From Bacteroidales bacterium (GTDB taxonomy: Bacteria; Bacteroidota; Bacteroidia; Bacteroidales; Marinilabiliaceae): a stretch of DNA of 15,373 bases. The stretch spans positions 1 through 15,373 of the forward strand of contig CAAFWU010000046.1 in the NCBI GenBank assembly GCA_900766825.1. The letters run 5' to 3'. A program made the position numbers and the translations under genes. The first letter of the stretch is position 1, and every line of letters starts with the position of its first letter. Below are positions 13,638 through 15,373 of the stretch, one piece after another. The notes below the pieces were generated by a model, which saw only the letters and a list, made by a program, of their open reading frames with translations, searched no databases and was not told the DNA's origin.

Positions 13638-14936
13638 TTATTCTTTCTCCGCCATCTTTACCGCCAACCATGCCATCACAGCTGGCGCCGTGCGCAGAGC
13701 CTCCTCGTTTGGCTCGAACTGTGGTGTGTGTGCCCCAGCGGGCGAGCCAACACCAAAGCGGTAGAAGACTGAGGGGTAGCGTTGGGTGTAGTAGCCAAAA
13801 TCTTCGGCTGTCATGCGCAGTGGCATGCTTTCCACGGCTTCGGCACCGAGCATCTCTTTGGCCAACTCGGTGGCTTGGGCTGTGAGTGCTTCGTTGTTGC
13901 ACACGCTGGGGTAGCCGTGGCGTATCTCCACCTCGGTATGCGCCCCATAGGCCGAGGCAATGCTCTGTGCCACAGTGGTTATGCGCTCTTTCATGCGGGC
14001 GCGCCACGTCTCGTTCATGGTGCGCATGGTGCCGCATATGTAGGTTGTGTCGGGAATTACGTTGGTGGCTCCGTTGGCCATAAATTTGCCAAAGGAGAGA
14101 ACCAAGGGCACCGTGGCAGGCACCTCGCGTGCCACCAGATGCTGCATGGCCACCACGGTCTCGCACCCAATGAGCACTTGGTCGGTTACCAAATGGGGCA
14201 TGCCCCCGTGGCCGCCACGTCCGCTAATGTGCAGGTGTATCTCGTCGCCCGAGGCCATATAGGTTCCCTCACGGAACCCCACGTGACCCACTGGCATCTC
14301 GGCCAGCACGTGAGCCCCAAGCACCACCTCGGGTGTGCACCCAAAGCTCTCCAGTGCCCCCTCGGCAATCATTAGGCTGGCACCTCCAGGCCAACTCTCT
14401 TCGCCAGGCTGGAACACAATTACGTAGCGCCCCGCAAGCCGCGAGCGGCGTTCCCACAACATGCGGGTTACGGTGAGCAACTGGGCTGTGTGTATGTCGT
14501 GTCCGCAAGCGTGCATAACGCCTGGGTTTTCGGAACATACGGTGTGGTTTGCATCCTCGCTTATGGGCAGGGCATCCATGTCGGCTCTCAGACCCACGGT
14601 GTGCCCTAGCATAGCCCCCTCAATGTAGGCCACAATGCCATGACCCTCAAGCTCCACTTCGGCTTCGCCCTCTGGTGTTGTCTGCCGCACGGTGTGTTTA
14701 CCAAACCCTTTTTTGAAGGGCACGCCCATTTGTCTCAGTTGGTCGGCCACGTAGGCACTGGTCTCGTGCTCGTAGAACGAGAGTTCGGGGTGTCGATGCA
14801 GGTGGCGGCGAACCTCCACCGTGGTGTCAAAAAGAGCAGCAGCAGCCCCCTGCAACTCCTCGCTCGTCACGGGAGTTGCGGCATGGGCTGCTGCAGCGTC
14901 TGATATGTTCGATGTCATGCTCCTTGCGGTGCTCAT
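13638..14936 (-). CDS. M20 family metal-dependent amidohydrolase
   Basis: 432-aa cytosolic zinc-type hydrolase of the M20D/AmhX-HipO-ILR1 group, which removes acyl groups from N-acyl amino acids or related amides. D119 and D121 (RADMDALPI), C144 and H146 (MHACGHDIHT), E179/E180 (FQPGEES) and H209 (GAHV) form the metal and catalytic set. GRGGHGGMPH marks the lid/dimerisation domain, NVIPDTTYICGTMRTM follows, and MTAEDFGYY and GAHTPQF near the C-terminus complete the site. The use of Cys in HACGHD is typical of this group. The ATG at 14936 is taken; an alternative ATG at 14918 has a closer AAGGAG but at only 1 nt spacing. It is followed by the MFS gene, suggesting uptake and hydrolysis of one compound. 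The leader holds competing hairpins. Confidence 0.92.
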   Translation of the reverse strand: MSTARSMTSNISDAAAAHAATPVTSEELQGAAAALFDTTVEVRRHLHRHPELSFYEHETSAYVADQLRQMGVPFKKGFGKHTVRQTTPEGEAEVELEGHGIVAYIEGAMLGHTVGLRADMDALPISEDANHTVCSENPGVMHACGHDIHTAQLLTVTRMLWERRSRLAGRYVIVFQPGEESWPGGASLMIAEGALESFGCTPEVVLGAHVLAEMPVGHVGFREGTYMASGDEIHLHISGRGGHGGMPHLVTDQVLIGCETVVAMQHLVAREVPATVPLVLSFGKFMANGATNVIPDTTYICGTMRTMNETWRARMKERITTVAQSIASAYGAHTEVEIRHGYPSVCNNEALTAQATELAKEMLGAEAVESMPLRMTAEDFGYYTQRYPSVFYRFGVGSPAGAHTPQFEPNEEALRTAPAVMAWLAVKMAEKE

Positions 14937-14981
14937 CTATATTTATTAGGTATCTTGTTTTTTTGAATGGGCGGGGGTAGG

Positions 14982-15082
14982 CTGAGCTATTTTTTAGCTC
15001 AGTTGAACACCCTGAGTTATAGATTCCTCCTCCCACACGTGCTTCCCAGAATGGAAAACGGACGGCTGTGAGAAATAACTCA
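14982..15082 (-). promoter_or_regulatory. set of mutually exclusive stems in the M20 upstream region
   Basis: Segment A CTGAGCTA (14982-14989) is exactly complementary to B TAGCTCAG (14995-15002). B also pairs with C CTGAGTTA (15012-15019, one G-U). C with one more base (15013-15020) is exactly complementary to D ATAACTCA (15075-15082). On the minus strand the order is D, C, B, A, ending 45 nt before the M20 ATG. A:B with C:D excludes B:C. Regulatory meaning is inferred; it may be only a degraded repeat. Confidence 0.4.
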
Positions 15083-15190
15083 ACAAGCAGAAGATCAATC
15101 AGTTTGGGAGTACCCAAACCATAAATGTTTTTCTTCTCCTTAGTTTCGGTGTGTTACAAAATTGCCTTCAAGGGCATTTAATTTGTTGCC

Positions 15191-15203
15191 GCCCTTTCAG
15201 GGC
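15191..15203. repeat. REP-like hairpin GCCCT-TTC-AGGGC
   Basis: A 5-bp stem with TTC loop just upstream of the first 102-nt unit. The same CCCTTTCAGGG core recurs inside that unit at 15270-15280, so this is probably the remains of another unit of the same element family. Confidence 0.6.
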
Positions 15204-15205
15204 TG

Positions 15206-15373
15206 TAATGTGGAATGTGTAGTATTGCCCTATTACTCAGGGTGTTACCCTGAGCTTATGAGGCTGATACCCTTTCAGGGTATCTTTTGTACTACTCCAC
15301 AATTCAATAATGTGGAATGTGTAGTATTGCCCTATTACTCAGGGTGTTACCCTGGGCTTACGAGGCTGATACC
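15206..15373. repeat. 102-nt tandem structured (REP/BIME-like) repeat, running off the window
   Basis: 15206-15271 and 15308-15373 are 66-nt copies, identical at 64 positions and spaced by 102 nt. Within the full first unit there are two perfect hairpins: CTCAGGGT-GTT-ACCCTGAG (15236-15254) and GATACCCT-TTC-AGGGTATC (15266-15284). An outer stem joins GTGGA and GTAGTA (15210-15214, 15219-15224) with TACTAC and TCCAC (15290-15300), leaving ATGT bulged. One of the two differences between copies changes a T-A to a T-G pair in the first stem, keeping the fold. Intergenic repeats with this look occur in many Bacteroidota genomes, from memory. Confidence 0.85.

Larger units (their letters stand above)
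14937..15373. other. gene-free, hairpin-rich intergenic region at right edge
   Basis: No plausible gene is present in 437 nt. In order it contains: an A-rich M20 leader; palindromes at 14982-15002; a partner segment at 15012-15020 with a distant complement at 15075-15082; a perfect 7-bp stem (GTTTGGG 15102-15108, CCCAAAC 15113-15119); a stem at 15163-15176 (TGCC/GGCA); a GCCCT-TTC-AGGGC hairpin at 15191-15203; and the 102-nt tandem repeat. No TAnnTTTG box for the M20 gene was found. Confidence 0.7.

Noticed and set aside
14827..15117. 96-codon minus-strand frame overlapping the M20 start and the hairpin region
   Set aside because: Half of it is out-of-frame M20 sequence and half is translated repeat and hairpin DNA; no domain is recognisable.
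15206..15373. CRISPR array
   Set aside because: The repeated part is 66 nt, the intervening 36 nt completes a foldable unit, only two copies are visible, and there are no cas genes.

Overview
The window looks like chromosomal DNA of a member of the Bacteroidota, most likely order Bacteroidales. The protein families point there: a fused class I fumarase, linked pyrB-pyrI-flavin reductase, a DUF5063 protein beside a DEDDy exonuclease, an FHS-type MFS permease and a truncated AAA-ATPase-like/PD-(D/E)XK protein. So do several Bacteroidota-style -7 boxes (TAnnTTTG) and the weak, A-rich ribosome-binding regions. No rRNA, tRNA, CRISPR array or transposase gene was found. All protein genes but one are on the minus strand.

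Layout from left to right. (1) 1-1430: an AT-rich accessory gene, cut by the window edge, for an AAA-ATPase-like/PD-(D/E)XK protein. (2) 1580-3097: glyA with its own promoter, a long leader and a strong terminator. (3) 3337-3738: the only plus-strand gene, a small TerB-like protein, convergent with the next operon across a perfect 15-bp hairpin. (4) 3852-5980: pyrB-pyrI-flavin reductase, the aspartate transcarbamoylase operon, closed upstream by the fumarase terminator. (5) 6051-7873: class I fumarase as its own unit. (6) 7887-12092: a tight four-gene run, DUF5063 protein, DEDDy 3'-5' exonuclease, RlmI-like rRNA methyltransferase and RhlE-like DEAD-box helicase with an RGG/Asn-rich tail. Three of the four have RNA-directed or nucleic-acid families, so the set reads as an RNA or ribosome maintenance operon. 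(7) 12215-14936: an M20 amidohydrolase followed by an FHS-type MFS permease. (8) 14937-15373: a gene-free, hairpin-rich region with a 102-nt structured repeat that runs off the right edge, and a divergent inverted relative of it.

Most of the window is core metabolism: one-carbon supply by GlyA, pyrimidine synthesis by PyrBI, and fumarate hydration. The parts most worth a second look are the DUF5063-led RNA operon, the structured tandem repeat at the right end, and the chain of mutually exclusive pairings just upstream of the M20 gene.
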